Source: Candidatus Dojkabacteria bacterium (GTDB lineage: Bacteria > Patescibacteriota > Dojkabacteria > SC72 > WJKH01). Taken from it: a stretch of 45,584 nt of DNA. The translations under genes and the position numbers were made by a program. Position 1 is the first letter of the stretch. The number at the start of each line of letters is the position of its first letter. The stretch spans positions 1-45,584 of the forward strand of contig WJKH01000047.1 of assembly GCA_014729235.1 (NCBI GenBank), given 5' to 3'. Under the pieces are notes generated by a model. It was not told the DNA's origin and searched no databases. It saw only the letters and a list, made by a program, of their open reading frames with translations. Shown one piece after another: positions 10,689-18,586 of this stretch.

Positions 10689-10800
10689 GTTCTCCATGGG
10701 ATAATTTGCAACACTTCCCCACAGTCAAAATTGATGTTATAATTGCCCGATATTATTGATACGTATTATCTGATTCTCGTGCTCATTAAAATTTCATACT

Positions 10801-10874
10801 GCTGGAGTAGCTCAGCTGGTTAGAGCAACTGTTTTGTAAACAGTAGGTCGAGAGTTCAAATCTCTCCTCCAGCT
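10801..10874 (+). tRNA. tRNA-Thr (anticodon UGU)
   Basis: Cloverleaf GCTGGAG...CTCCAGC, anticodon loop TTTGTAA. Confidence 0.95.
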
Positions 10875-10928
10875 TTTCATATTGCTTGTTTTTCCTTTCC
10901 TCCCCCCCTATACACTATAAGTTAGCGG

Positions 10929-11014
10929 GCAGGGGTGGCAGAGTGGTCAAATGCACTGGACTGTAAATCCAGCGCCTTCGGGCTACACAGGTTCAAATCC
11001 TGTCCCCTGCACCA
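10929..11014 (+). tRNA. tRNA-Tyr (anticodon GUA), CCA encoded
   Basis: Class II tRNA with long variable arm, anticodon loop CTGTAAA, GCAGGGG/CCCCTGC acceptor. Confidence 0.95.
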
Positions 11015-11106
11015 TTGTTTAAATATTAAAAAAATAATATCAAAAAACGCTTTTGCACCATACAATTGCGTTGAGAGACTTCGCTAACTTAATACACTAT
11101 AAGTTA

Positions 11107-11180
11107 GCTGGATTAGCTCAGCTGGCTAGAGCATTCCCATGGTAAGGGAAAGGTCCCGAGTTCAAGTCTCGGATCCAGCT
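11107..11180 (+). tRNA. tRNA-Thr (anticodon GGU)
   Basis: GCTGGAT...ATCCAGC acceptor, anticodon loop ATGGTAA. Confidence 0.95.
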
Positions 11181-11321
11181 TTTTAGTATTCTGCATCTCT
11201 TCAAAAATCTTAGAGTATCTGCAACCGCACGGACATGACACTATAGGATAAGTGTTGATTTTAAAATGATTTTAGAATATAATTCCTCAAATTCCCGATA
11301 ATATTATTTATTTCAAATACT

Positions 11322-11489
11322 ATGGCAAAATCAAAAAGAACTGTGATTATTGCTTTGGCATGCTCTGTATGTGGCTCCCAAAATTACACCGAGTATAAAA
11401 ACACAGCAGTTAAAGACAAAGTAGAAAAAAACAAGTACTGTAAATCATGTAAAAAGCACACCAAGCACGTTGAAACTAAGGTTAAATAG
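11322..11489 (+). CDS. rpmG: 50S ribosomal protein L33 (55 aa)
   Basis: Translation [55 protein letters not shown]; two CxxC pairs; too short for the ORF track. Confidence 0.93.
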   Translation: MAKSKRTVIIALACSVCGSQNYTEYKNTAVKDKVEKNKYCKSCKKHTKHVETKVK

Positions 11490-11556
11490 CAAAACTAATT
11501 TTAATAGCCGATCTCCGGCAAGATTAAGCTGTTATTTATTAGAGAGCAATTACTGC

Positions 11557-11629
11557 GGGCCCATAGTTTTAACTGGCAAAACAACGGTCTCCAAAACCGC
11601 AGTTCTCCGTTCAAATCGGAGTGGGCCTG
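11557..11629 (+). tRNA. tRNA-Trp (anticodon CCA)
   Basis: GGGCCCA/TGGGCCT acceptor, anticodon loop CTCCAAA, discriminator G. Confidence 0.93.
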
Positions 11630-11671
11630 TTTGATACTTGAGTTAAAATTTATATTTAAGCCTGAACAATT

Positions 11672-12025
11672 ATGGCAGCAAAAAAAGGAAAAAAATCGAA
11701 AGCAAAGAAGAATAAAATTCAGATTGACAAAGACTCCGTCAAGACAATAGTCATCAGCAGCCTTCTGTATACTGGAATAACGCTTCTGCTGACTTACACT
11801 ACCCTGCCTACCCCTGCTCATGCACTTATAACATCAATCGTAACAGGAGCGGTCCTGGGAGTTGCTACCCAATATGCAAGAGTCAACCTGCTTCAGGATG
11901 TGACATTTTTAGATTTTAAAACCCTTGTTAACCTCACGTTATATGTTTTTGTTGTTTGTGGTATAATAGCTGCGCTATCAATCGGTATAGACAGAGTCCT
12001 TCAGAAACTCTGGGCTCTACTATAA
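11672..12025 (+). CDS. secE: Preprotein translocase subunit SecE (extended)
   Basis: Position upstream of nusG; C-terminal TM preceded by VNLLQDVTFLDFKTLVNLT. Confidence 0.7.
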   Translation: MAAKKGKKSKAKKNKIQIDKDSVKTIVISSLLYTGITLLLTYTTLPTPAHALITSIVTGAVLGVATQYARVNLLQDVTFLDFKTLVNLTLYVFVVCGIIAALSIGIDRVLQKLWALL

Positions 12026-12052
12026 TTACTCATTAAATTATTTTGTAATTTC

Positions 12053-12742
12053 ATGGCAAAAAAGCGAGTAACAAAAAAATCCAAGAAATCAGCCAAGGAA
12101 GTCCTTGAAAATTCTGGCGAAAGTAAATCCTCAACAAAAGCGGCAAAGACAACAGCTTCTGAGGATAAAAACGATAAGACTAAATCAACTACCAAAACAA
12201 CTTCACAAAGGATGACAAGCAAGCCAAGATGGTATGTTTTAAACATCCAGCCAAGTCATGAGATTGCAGTTTCAAATTCAATTAAACAGCGGGTTAAAGC
12301 TACAGGAACTCAAGATCGCATTAAAGAAGTTCTAGTCCCGACTCAAAAGAAGATTGTAGTCAAAGAAGGAAAACAAGACATTAAAGAAGAAAGAATCTTT
12401 CCAGGATATATTTTGATCAAAATGCAGTTAAACCCACAGACCTGGGAGTTAATTACAAACACAGAAGGAGTTCGAGGATTTGTCAGAACTGACAAATATC
12501 CTCGCCCACTTCCTGAAGAAGAAGTCAAAGCGATCATGAAATTTATGGAAGTTGAACAGCCTGCGTATAAAGCCTCTTTCAGCGTAGGCGAAGCACTGAA
12601 GATCGTTGATGGGCCGTTTGCTGATTTCATCGGAAGCGTCCAAAGCATTAACGATAAAAAGGGTAAAGTTGAAGTTTTGGTTTCTTTTCTAGGCAGAGAA
12701 GCACCCGTAGAACTTGACTTTTCACAAGTTGAGAAGCTCTAA
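12053..12742 (+). CDS. nusG: Transcription termination/antitermination protein NusG with basic N-terminal extension
   Basis: RWYVLNIQPSHE, FPGYILIKM, VKIVDGPFADFIGSV KOW motif. Confidence 0.96.
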   Translation: MAKKRVTKKSKKSAKEVLENSGESKSSTKAAKTTASEDKNDKTKSTTKTTSQRMTSKPRWYVLNIQPSHEIAVSNSIKQRVKATGTQDRIKEVLVPTQKKIVVKEGKQDIKEERIFPGYILIKMQLNPQTWELITNTEGVRGFVRTDKYPRPLPEEEVKAIMKFMEVEQPAYKASFSVGEALKIVDGPFADFIGSVQSINDKKGKVEVLVSFLGREAPVELDFSQVEKL

Positions 12743-12765
12743 TTTAATTATCTGAAATACCGAAA

Positions 12766-13191
12766 ATGGCTAAAGAAATTATGCAAGTCGTGAAGTTAAT
12801 TATTCCCGCTGGCCAGGCCAGCCCGGCTCCCCCTATTGGACCAGCACTCTCACAGTACGGAATAAATATTGGCGATTTCACAAATCAATTCAATGAAAAA
12901 ACTCAGGAGGATGGAGGGATATTAACACCGGTTGTACTGACTATCTACAAGGACAGATCCTTCTCTGTTGAACTAAAGACCCCTCCCACTTCAGAGCTCA
13001 TCAGGAGAAGGCTTGGCATCAAGAAAGGGTCATCTGTTCCGAATCTCAAAAAGGTTGGAAAATTAACACAGCAGCATATCGATGAAATTATTGAAATTAA
13101 AAAAGACGATTTTAATACAACTGATAGGGATAAAGCCCTCAAAATCATTGAAGGACAAGCAAAACAAATGGGCGTTGAAATTGAAAAATAA
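12766..13191 (+). CDS. rplK: 50S ribosomal protein L11
   Basis: VVKLIIPAGQASPAPPIGPALSQYGINI. Confidence 0.98.
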   Translation: MAKEIMQVVKLIIPAGQASPAPPIGPALSQYGINIGDFTNQFNEKTQEDGGILTPVVLTIYKDRSFSVELKTPPTSELIRRRLGIKKGSSVPNLKKVGKLTQQHIDEIIEIKKDDFNTTDRDKALKIIEGQAKQMGVEIEK

Positions 13192-13212
13192 TTTTTTGAA
13201 ATCAAATTAATC

Positions 13213-13896
13213 ATGGCAAAAAGAGGAAAAAGATACAAAGACGCAGTTAAGAAGGCTGGCGAAAAAGAGTCTTTGAACCTTTCTGACGCTATTGAAAAAG
13301 CAAAAGAAAACTCATACTCAAATTTCACCGGCAGCATAGATCTTCACGTCTCAATTAATGTGCCAAAAGACACCGACCCGAAGTCAATCCGCAGCGCTAT
13401 TACATTACCAAACGCAACTGGTGATCAAGATAAACAAATAATTGTATTTACGGAGGACAAAGCCGATGAGGCAGAGAAAGCCGGAGCCGTAAAAGCCGGC
13501 CTTGAAGATCTAATCAAGGCAGTCAAGGACGGCAGTATTGATTTTGATGTAGCAATAGCCTCGCCTTCAGTTATGCCAAAAATCGGGCAGCTTGGTAAAA
13601 TTTTAGGGCCTAAAGGTCTAATGCCAAGTCCAAAGAACGGCACAGTTACAGAAGACATAAAATCAGCTGTTGAAGAATATCTAAAGGGTAAATCAAACTT
13701 TGCTTGTGATGAAGGCGGAGTCTTGCATATCTCACTTGGAAAAGCAGACATGGAAACTGAGAAACTAGTTGAAAATGCAAAATCATTTATTGAAGAAGTC
13801 GTAAAAGTGGTTGGAAAGCCAAGACCTATTGTCTTGAAATCGATCCACGTCTCTCCTTCAATGGGCCCAAGCGTTCCTGTTGAGTTGGAAAATTAA
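13213..13896 (+). CDS. rplA: 50S ribosomal protein L1
   Basis: MPKIGQLGKILGPKGLMPSPKNGTV. Confidence 0.98.
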   Translation: MAKRGKRYKDAVKKAGEKESLNLSDAIEKAKENSYSNFTGSIDLHVSINVPKDTDPKSIRSAITLPNATGDQDKQIIVFTEDKADEAEKAGAVKAGLEDLIKAVKDGSIDFDVAIASPSVMPKIGQLGKILGPKGLMPSPKNGTVTEDIKSAVEEYLKGKSNFACDEGGVLHISLGKADMETEKLVENAKSFIEEVVKVVGKPRPIVLKSIHVSPSMGPSVPVELEN

Positions 13897-13901
13897 AAAA
13901 T

Positions 13902-13930
13902 TTGCCTAATTATTGAAAATCGAATATAAT
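13902..13930 (+). promoter_or_regulatory. Promoter of rplJL
   Basis: TTGCCT, 17-bp spacer, TATAAT between rplA and rplJ. Confidence 0.7.
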
Positions 13931-13936
13931 ACGAGC

Positions 13937-14040
13937 TACGAAATTCAAAAATTAGTTGAGCCGCTGGTCAAAGAAACGAGGTGGTCTTAAGACGTAAATC
14001 CTTGCGAGACCGGAGACATTTCAAAAAATACACGTTACAA
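13937..14040 (+). ncRNA. Ribosomal protein L10 leader (autoregulatory)
   Basis: Structured ~100-nt leader (GAGCCGCTGGTCAAAG...GGTGGTCTTAAGACGTAAATCCTTGCGAGACC) directly before rplJ. Confidence 0.65.
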
Positions 14041-14061
14041 TAAATTAATAAATCTGATACC

Positions 14062-14595
14062 ATGCCAAAAAGCAAGGAGTATAAGGAGACACTATTAAAA
14101 AAATATAAAGACACTCTGTCTGAAGCCGATGGCTATATCGCGGTTGATCCAACTGAGGTCGATACAGCAACTACAACTGAATTAAAAAAAGAGCTGAAAG
14201 AAAATAATGCCGACTATATAGTAGTCAAGAATACAATTTTCAAAATTGCTCTTCAGGATGAAAACGAAATTCCACCACAAACTATTGACTTCTCAGGTGC
14301 AACAGCAATTATAACCTATTCAGAAGACCCAACAATACCTGCAAAAGCAGTGCAGAAAGTCCAGAAACAAACAAAACTTTTTGCAGCTCGCTATGGCTAT
14401 ATCGGCAAGAAGTACCTTGATTCACAGCGAGTCATGGACCTGGCAGATATCCCGGGACGCGAAGAGCTGCTTGCAAAACTGGTTGGCTCATTAAGCTCTC
14501 CAGTCTCAGGATTCATGAATACAGTAACCGGAAATCTACAAGGGTTTGCCCGGGTAATTTCGGCCTTAAAAGATCAGAAAGAAGCTGAAGCTTAA
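14062..14595 (+). CDS. rplJ: 50S ribosomal protein L10
   Basis: L10 fold sequence, position before rplL. Confidence 0.93.
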   Translation: MPKSKEYKETLLKKYKDTLSEADGYIAVDPTEVDTATTTELKKELKENNADYIVVKNTIFKIALQDENEIPPQTIDFSGATAIITYSEDPTIPAKAVQKVQKQTKLFAARYGYIGKKYLDSQRVMDLADIPGREELLAKLVGSLSSPVSGFMNTVTGNLQGFARVISALKDQKEAEA

Positions 14596-14649
14596 GAATT
14601 TTAAAATTAAGCTTGCTATCAAAATAAATAACTTAAATAATTAAAATAT

Positions 14650-15144
14650 ATGGCAGATACAAAAAAGGCAGAGAAGAAGGAAGAGAAAAAAGAAGAGAAA
14701 GCTCCAAAAGCTGAAGAAAGCTCAAAGGAAGAAACCTCAAAAGAGGACTCCAAAGATCTCCCTGAACTCTCAAAAAATGCAGAGAAAGTACTGGAAGTTG
14801 TTGAAAAGATGACAGTACTGGAACTTGCAGACCTCGTCAAAGTGATGGAGGAAAAGTTCGGAGTAAGCGCCGCAGCTCCAGTAGCTATGGCAGCAGCCCC
14901 TGCAGCAGGCGGAGGTGAAGAAGAGGAAGAGAAATCAAGCTTCACTATTGTCCTTAAAGAGGCAGGCGCTCAGAAGATCCCTGTTATCAAAGCTGTTCGT
15001 GAAATCACCGAGCTGGGACTCAAAGAGGCTAAGGATCTTGTAGAAGGTGCTCCAAAAGAGGTTAAAGCTGACGTTCCAAAAGAGGAAGCAGAAGAAATCA
15101 AAGCAAAACTTGAGGAAGTAGGTGCAACTGTTGAGCTTCAATAG
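14650..15144 (+). CDS. rplL: 50S ribosomal protein L7/L12 with charged N-terminal extension
   Basis: [28 protein letters not shown]...[27 protein letters not shown]. Confidence 0.97.
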   Translation: MADTKKAEKKEEKKEEKAPKAEESSKEETSKEDSKDLPELSKNAEKVLEVVEKMTVLELADLVKVMEEKFGVSAAAPVAMAAAPAAGGGEEEEEKSSFTIVLKEAGAQKIPVIKAVREITELGLKEAKDLVEGAPKEVKADVPKEEAEEIKAKLEEVGATVELQ

Positions 15145-15270
15145 CTTTAGCTTTTAAATCAAACGAGCCAAGGTACACAAAGCCCATTGGATTTGTGATA
15201 CTTGAGTAAGAGCTGATATCAAACTAGCGAGAATACAAAAGCTGTTTGAATGCCTAATCCTGAGAATTTA

Positions 15271-15303
15271 AAATGCGGATAACAAAAGTTTATCCGCATT
15301 TTT
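15271..15303 (+). terminator. Rho-independent terminator downstream of rplL
   Basis: 12-bp stem AAATGCGGATAA/TTATCCGCATTT followed by T run. Confidence 0.85.
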
Positions 15304-15314
15304 GCAGAAAAACG

Positions 15315-15323
15315 TGGTATAAT
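15315..15323 (+). promoter_or_regulatory. Extended -10 promoter of ATP-grasp operon
   Basis: TGGTATAAT, about 70 nt before ORF 15391. Confidence 0.5.
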
Positions 15324-15390
15324 ATACTATATTACTAATGCAAAACTGCCATGCAAAAGAATACCTCCCGAGCAGCTATCTAAGTTCTTA

Positions 15391-16065
15391 ATGTATACTC
15401 AGATGATCTTACCAAATCTTCCGCACGGAATAATTGTATTACTCTTATTTCTCCCGGTAATAGCGACAATTGCGAATTTCGCAAGATACGTACTTGGAAT
15501 TAGAACCCTAGGTATATACCCTGCCCTTTCACTTGCATTTGCCTTTTTACTCACCGGATTTCGATACGGAATGATAATCACTACCCTGGTCTTCGCAATA
15601 TCTTCACTAAGCTACTCGCTGATCAAATACACCAGAATGCATTACGTCTCCAAAATTACAGTTATCTACACGGCAAATGCTATTTTTTTAATCCTTGCAT
15701 TTACTTTATTCACCCAGGCCCCGTTTTTTAGCAATGTTCTAAATCTTGACTTTAACGAGATTAACCCAGCTGGTGTTTTATTAATCGCTGTCCTCATAGA
15801 CTTTTTTGTGAAACAGACAGTAAAAAAAGATTGGTTCACAGCAACCAGATCATTCATTGAGACGATTATAGTATCTTCAATTGGTTTCTTAATCATTCGT
15901 ATTCCCCGATTTGACCTGATCCTGGTAAAATATGCCTGGATTATCCCCTTATTAATAATTGTGAATGTCATTATTGGCCAGGGAAGCAACCTTAAGCTTC
16001 TTGAAATTCTCAGATTCAAGCAAATTATTGTTAAACCAAATCCACAGGATGACAAATCTTCTTAA
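15391..16065 (+). CDS. 7TM membrane protein, like the 7TM domain normally fused to an inactive transglutaminase
   Basis: RYVLGIRTLGIYPALSLAFAFLLTGFRYG plus six further hydrophobic helices. Confidence 0.7.
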   Translation: MYTQMILPNLPHGIIVLLLFLPVIATIANFARYVLGIRTLGIYPALSLAFAFLLTGFRYGMIITTLVFAISSLSYSLIKYTRMHYVSKITVIYTANAIFLILAFTLFTQAPFFSNVLNLDFNEINPAGVLLIAVLIDFFVKQTVKKDWFTATRSFIETIIVSSIGFLIIRIPRFDLILVKYAWIIPLLIIVNVIIGQGSNLKLLEILRFKQIIVKPNPQDDKSS

Positions 16066-17539
16066 AAATCTCGCAACAACAGAAGTTTTAGGTATCAACC
16101 GAAGAAATCAGGACTATCTTCGTCCACTGAATTCGCCCTCAGCAAAGAAAATTGCTGACAGCAAACTACTTACCAAGCGGATTCTTCGACGCTCAAACAT
16201 CCAGACACCGGAATTATTCAAAGTAATTCGGACTGAAAAGCAGTTAAAATACGTAGACTGGTCAAGTCTACCCAAAAGTTTTGTTATCAAACCAAATCAG
16301 GGGTCACGAGGGAGAGGCATTTTGATCGTCTATGGGAAGAAAAAAGGAAGCGAACAAGCCTGGATCCAATCCAACAACCAAATTGTCAGAATTAAAGACT
16401 TTGAATCGCATATTATGCAAATTTTCGAAGGTCGATTTTCACTTGGAAGCAGAAGAGATATCGCTCTAATTGAAGAAAGATTAAAAACCGACAAACTACT
16501 GAAGAAATACAGCTACAAAGGAGTTCCTGATATACGCATAATTGTATACAACAGCATCCCTTTGATGGCTATGACAAGGCTCCCCACCAAGGAATCAAAC
16601 GGAAAAGCAAACCTGCATGCCGGAGCAATCTGTGTAGGTATCGACATTGGAAGCGGCATCACTATTAACGGAATTCACCTAAAAAGCAAATCACTATTGT
16701 CGGATACATACGAGCCAATTGAAATGACATACGATCAAAAAATCAACCTCCCGATAAAAGGTATTGAAATTCCAAATTGGGATGAGATCCTGGAAATTGC
16801 CGTTAAATGCCAGCGAGAAAGCGGTCTTGGATATGCAGGTGTAGATATTGCAATTGACAGAGATAAAGGCCCAATGGTATTTGAGCTAAATGCCCGCCCG
16901 GGACTTGGAATTCAGGTGACGAATAACGCTGGACTCAGGTTTAGGCTTGAACGTGTAGCTGGAATTAAAGTAAAAAACACCAAGCATGCAGTGCGTATAG
17001 CAAAAAACCTATTTGGAGGAAGCGTAAGTGAGGAAATTGAGCTATTGAGTGGTCGGCAGATTGCCAATTTAGTCGAGAAAATTACTCTTTTTGAAAAAGG
17101 GAAATACAAAGTCAAGAGAAAACGAAAAAAATTAAAGCAAGGCACACTTCTAGTCAAAGGCCTCCTCGACACTGGCCTTCTAACTTCACGTATCGATCGT
17201 GATACCGCAGCAAAACTGGGATTTATCGATGCTATTAAATCTTTCAACTCCTATGAAATTCCCAAAGTTTTTAACTCGTTTGAAGAAGCCCAGGCCTACA
17301 TAGATAAGATGGATAACACAATCTCAAAACACGAAGATATCGTTCGATTGGCAAAAATTACAGAGGAAGGGAAAATAAGAGTAAGACCCGTGATCAGTGT
17401 TAACTTGCTTATTAAGGGAATTCACAAGAATATCGAGGTTATAATTAGTACAAGAAAGGAGTTAATCTACCCTATCCTGATAGGGCGTAGAGAATTAAAA
17501 GACTTTCTTATCGATGCAAGTAAAACTTTTACCCGATAA
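16049..17539 (+). CDS. RimK-related (alpha-L-glutamate ligase-like) ATP-grasp ligase fused to C-terminal RimB-like retropepsin domain
   Basis: VLGINRRNQDYL, FVIKPNQGSRGRGI, GVPDIRIIVYNSIPLMAMTRLPTKESNGKANLHAGA, FELNARPGLGIQ; C-term LLDTGLLTSRIDRDTAAKLG and PILIGRRELKDFLID. The ORF track starts at 15965; ATG 16049 preferred. Confidence 0.85.
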   Translation: MTNLLKNLATTEVLGINRRNQDYLRPLNSPSAKKIADSKLLTKRILRRSNIQTPELFKVIRTEKQLKYVDWSSLPKSFVIKPNQGSRGRGILIVYGKKKGSEQAWIQSNNQIVRIKDFESHIMQIFEGRFSLGSRRDIALIEERLKTDKLLKKYSYKGVPDIRIIVYNSIPLMAMTRLPTKESNGKANLHAGAICVGIDIGSGITINGIHLKSKSLLSDTYEPIEMTYDQKINLPIKGIEIPNWDEILEIAVKCQRESGLGYAGVDIAIDRDKGPMVFELNARPGLGIQVTNNAGLRFRLERVAGIKVKNTKHAVRIAKNLFGGSVSEEIELLSGRQIANLVEKITLFEKGKYKVKRKRKKLKQGTLLVKGLLDTGLLTSRIDRDTAAKLGFIDAIKSFNSYEIPKVFNSFEEAQAYIDKMDNTISKHEDIVRLAKITEEGKIRVRPVISVNLLIKGIHKNIEVIISTRKELIYPILIGRRELKDFLIDASKTFTR

Positions 17540-17577
17540 AAAAAGCATCGATATCTAACTTTTTAGTCTAAAAAAGC

Positions 17578-18564
17578 TTGAAATCAAAAAAGCAATCAAA
17601 AAATTATCTAAAAATCGCCGGCAACATACATCTTTCATATTACGTCGAAGCAGCTGATATCCTCGGTATAGACTACAAAATTTTTGTACGATCTCTCATG
17701 GCACGATTCGAGGCCAACGGAAAGCATTGGTTTATAATTAATACAGTCAATCCTCTAATTAATTCCCCAAGCGCAACAATTGCCAAGAGAAAATACCTCA
17801 CTAATATGGTGTTGGAAGAAGCGGGAGTTCCGGTTCCCAAGCAAAATAAGCTTTCCAGTATTGAAGATGCTCTTGAATTCTATAATAAATTCCAAGTCAT
17901 TGTCATAAAACCAGCACAAGGCCTAGGTGGAAAAGGCGTCACAATCCTGCCTGAGGACGAAAATGCAGTAAGAAAAGCTTACCGGGCAGCATTAGAAAAT
18001 AACAAAAGCAAGACAAGCACAAAGATCCTAGGTGAAGAGTTTATACCAGGCAACCACTATCGCCTACTGGTCCTGGGAAATCACGTAATCGGGGCCGTTA
18101 GAAGAGTTCCTGCGGATGTTTCCGGAGACGGTGTGCATACAATCTCTGAACTAATCAAGCTAGAAAATAAAAAACGTAAAGAAAGACTTTTAAAGCCAAT
18201 ACCTGTTGACGATCAGACTCATAAAAAGCTAAATAGACAAAACCTCACACTTGACTCCGTACTTCCAAAGGATCAGCGAGTAGAAATTCGATTCCATGCA
18301 AATCTCACGACCGGAGGATCAACAGAGGAATGCGCTGAAGAAATGCATAAGTTTTATGAAGAAACTGCCGTAAATGCAGTAAAAGCAACCGGCATGAAAT
18401 TTGGCGGCGTCGACTTGATCACCCCGGACATTTCAAAGCCGGCCAGATGCGCTATAAATGAAGTTAATTACAATCCGGGACTCAGGCCACATTACAAAGT
18501 TGATCGAGGCAAAATTGTAAAAGTTGCCGTACCGGTCATGAAGTATATTCGAGACAATTTCTAA
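17578..18564 (+). CDS. ATP-grasp ligase related to the cyanophycin synthetase ATP-grasp module (TTG start)
   Basis: VIKPAQGLGGKGVTI; KFGGVDLITPDISKPARCAINEVNYNPGLRPHY. Confidence 0.8.
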   Translation: MKSKKQSKNYLKIAGNIHLSYYVEAADILGIDYKIFVRSLMARFEANGKHWFIINTVNPLINSPSATIAKRKYLTNMVLEEAGVPVPKQNKLSSIEDALEFYNKFQVIVIKPAQGLGGKGVTILPEDENAVRKAYRAALENNKSKTSTKILGEEFIPGNHYRLLVLGNHVIGAVRRVPADVSGDGVHTISELIKLENKKRKERLLKPIPVDDQTHKKLNRQNLTLDSVLPKDQRVEIRFHANLTTGGSTEECAEEMHKFYEETAVNAVKATGMKFGGVDLITPDISKPARCAINEVNYNPGLRPHYKVDRGKIVKVAVPVMKYIRDNF

Positions 18565-18586
18565 ATAATTTTTTACCCAACGCCAT

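Noticed and set aside
11235-11245. TGACACTATAG, an 11-nt match to the SP6 phage promoter core, upstream of rpmG
   Set aside because: More simply a bacterial -10-like sequence; similar CACTATAAG sequences precede the tRNAs and no phage RNA polymerase gene is visible.
11501-11821. ORF 106 aa on minus strand across tRNA-Trp and secE
   Set aside because: Overlaps a clear tRNA and an annotated gene; no domain-like content.
14619-14945. Antisense 108-aa ORF opposite rplL, and similar ORFs opposite topA, mreB, nusG, rplA and uvrA
   Set aside because: Shadow ORFs with low-complexity Ser/Phe/Leu compositions opposite strong coding sequence.
14650-15144. L7/L12 as the substrate of the adjacent ATP-grasp system
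   Set aside because: Only proximity supports it; a strong terminator and a separate promoter lie between, and the L7/L12 C-terminus is ordinary.
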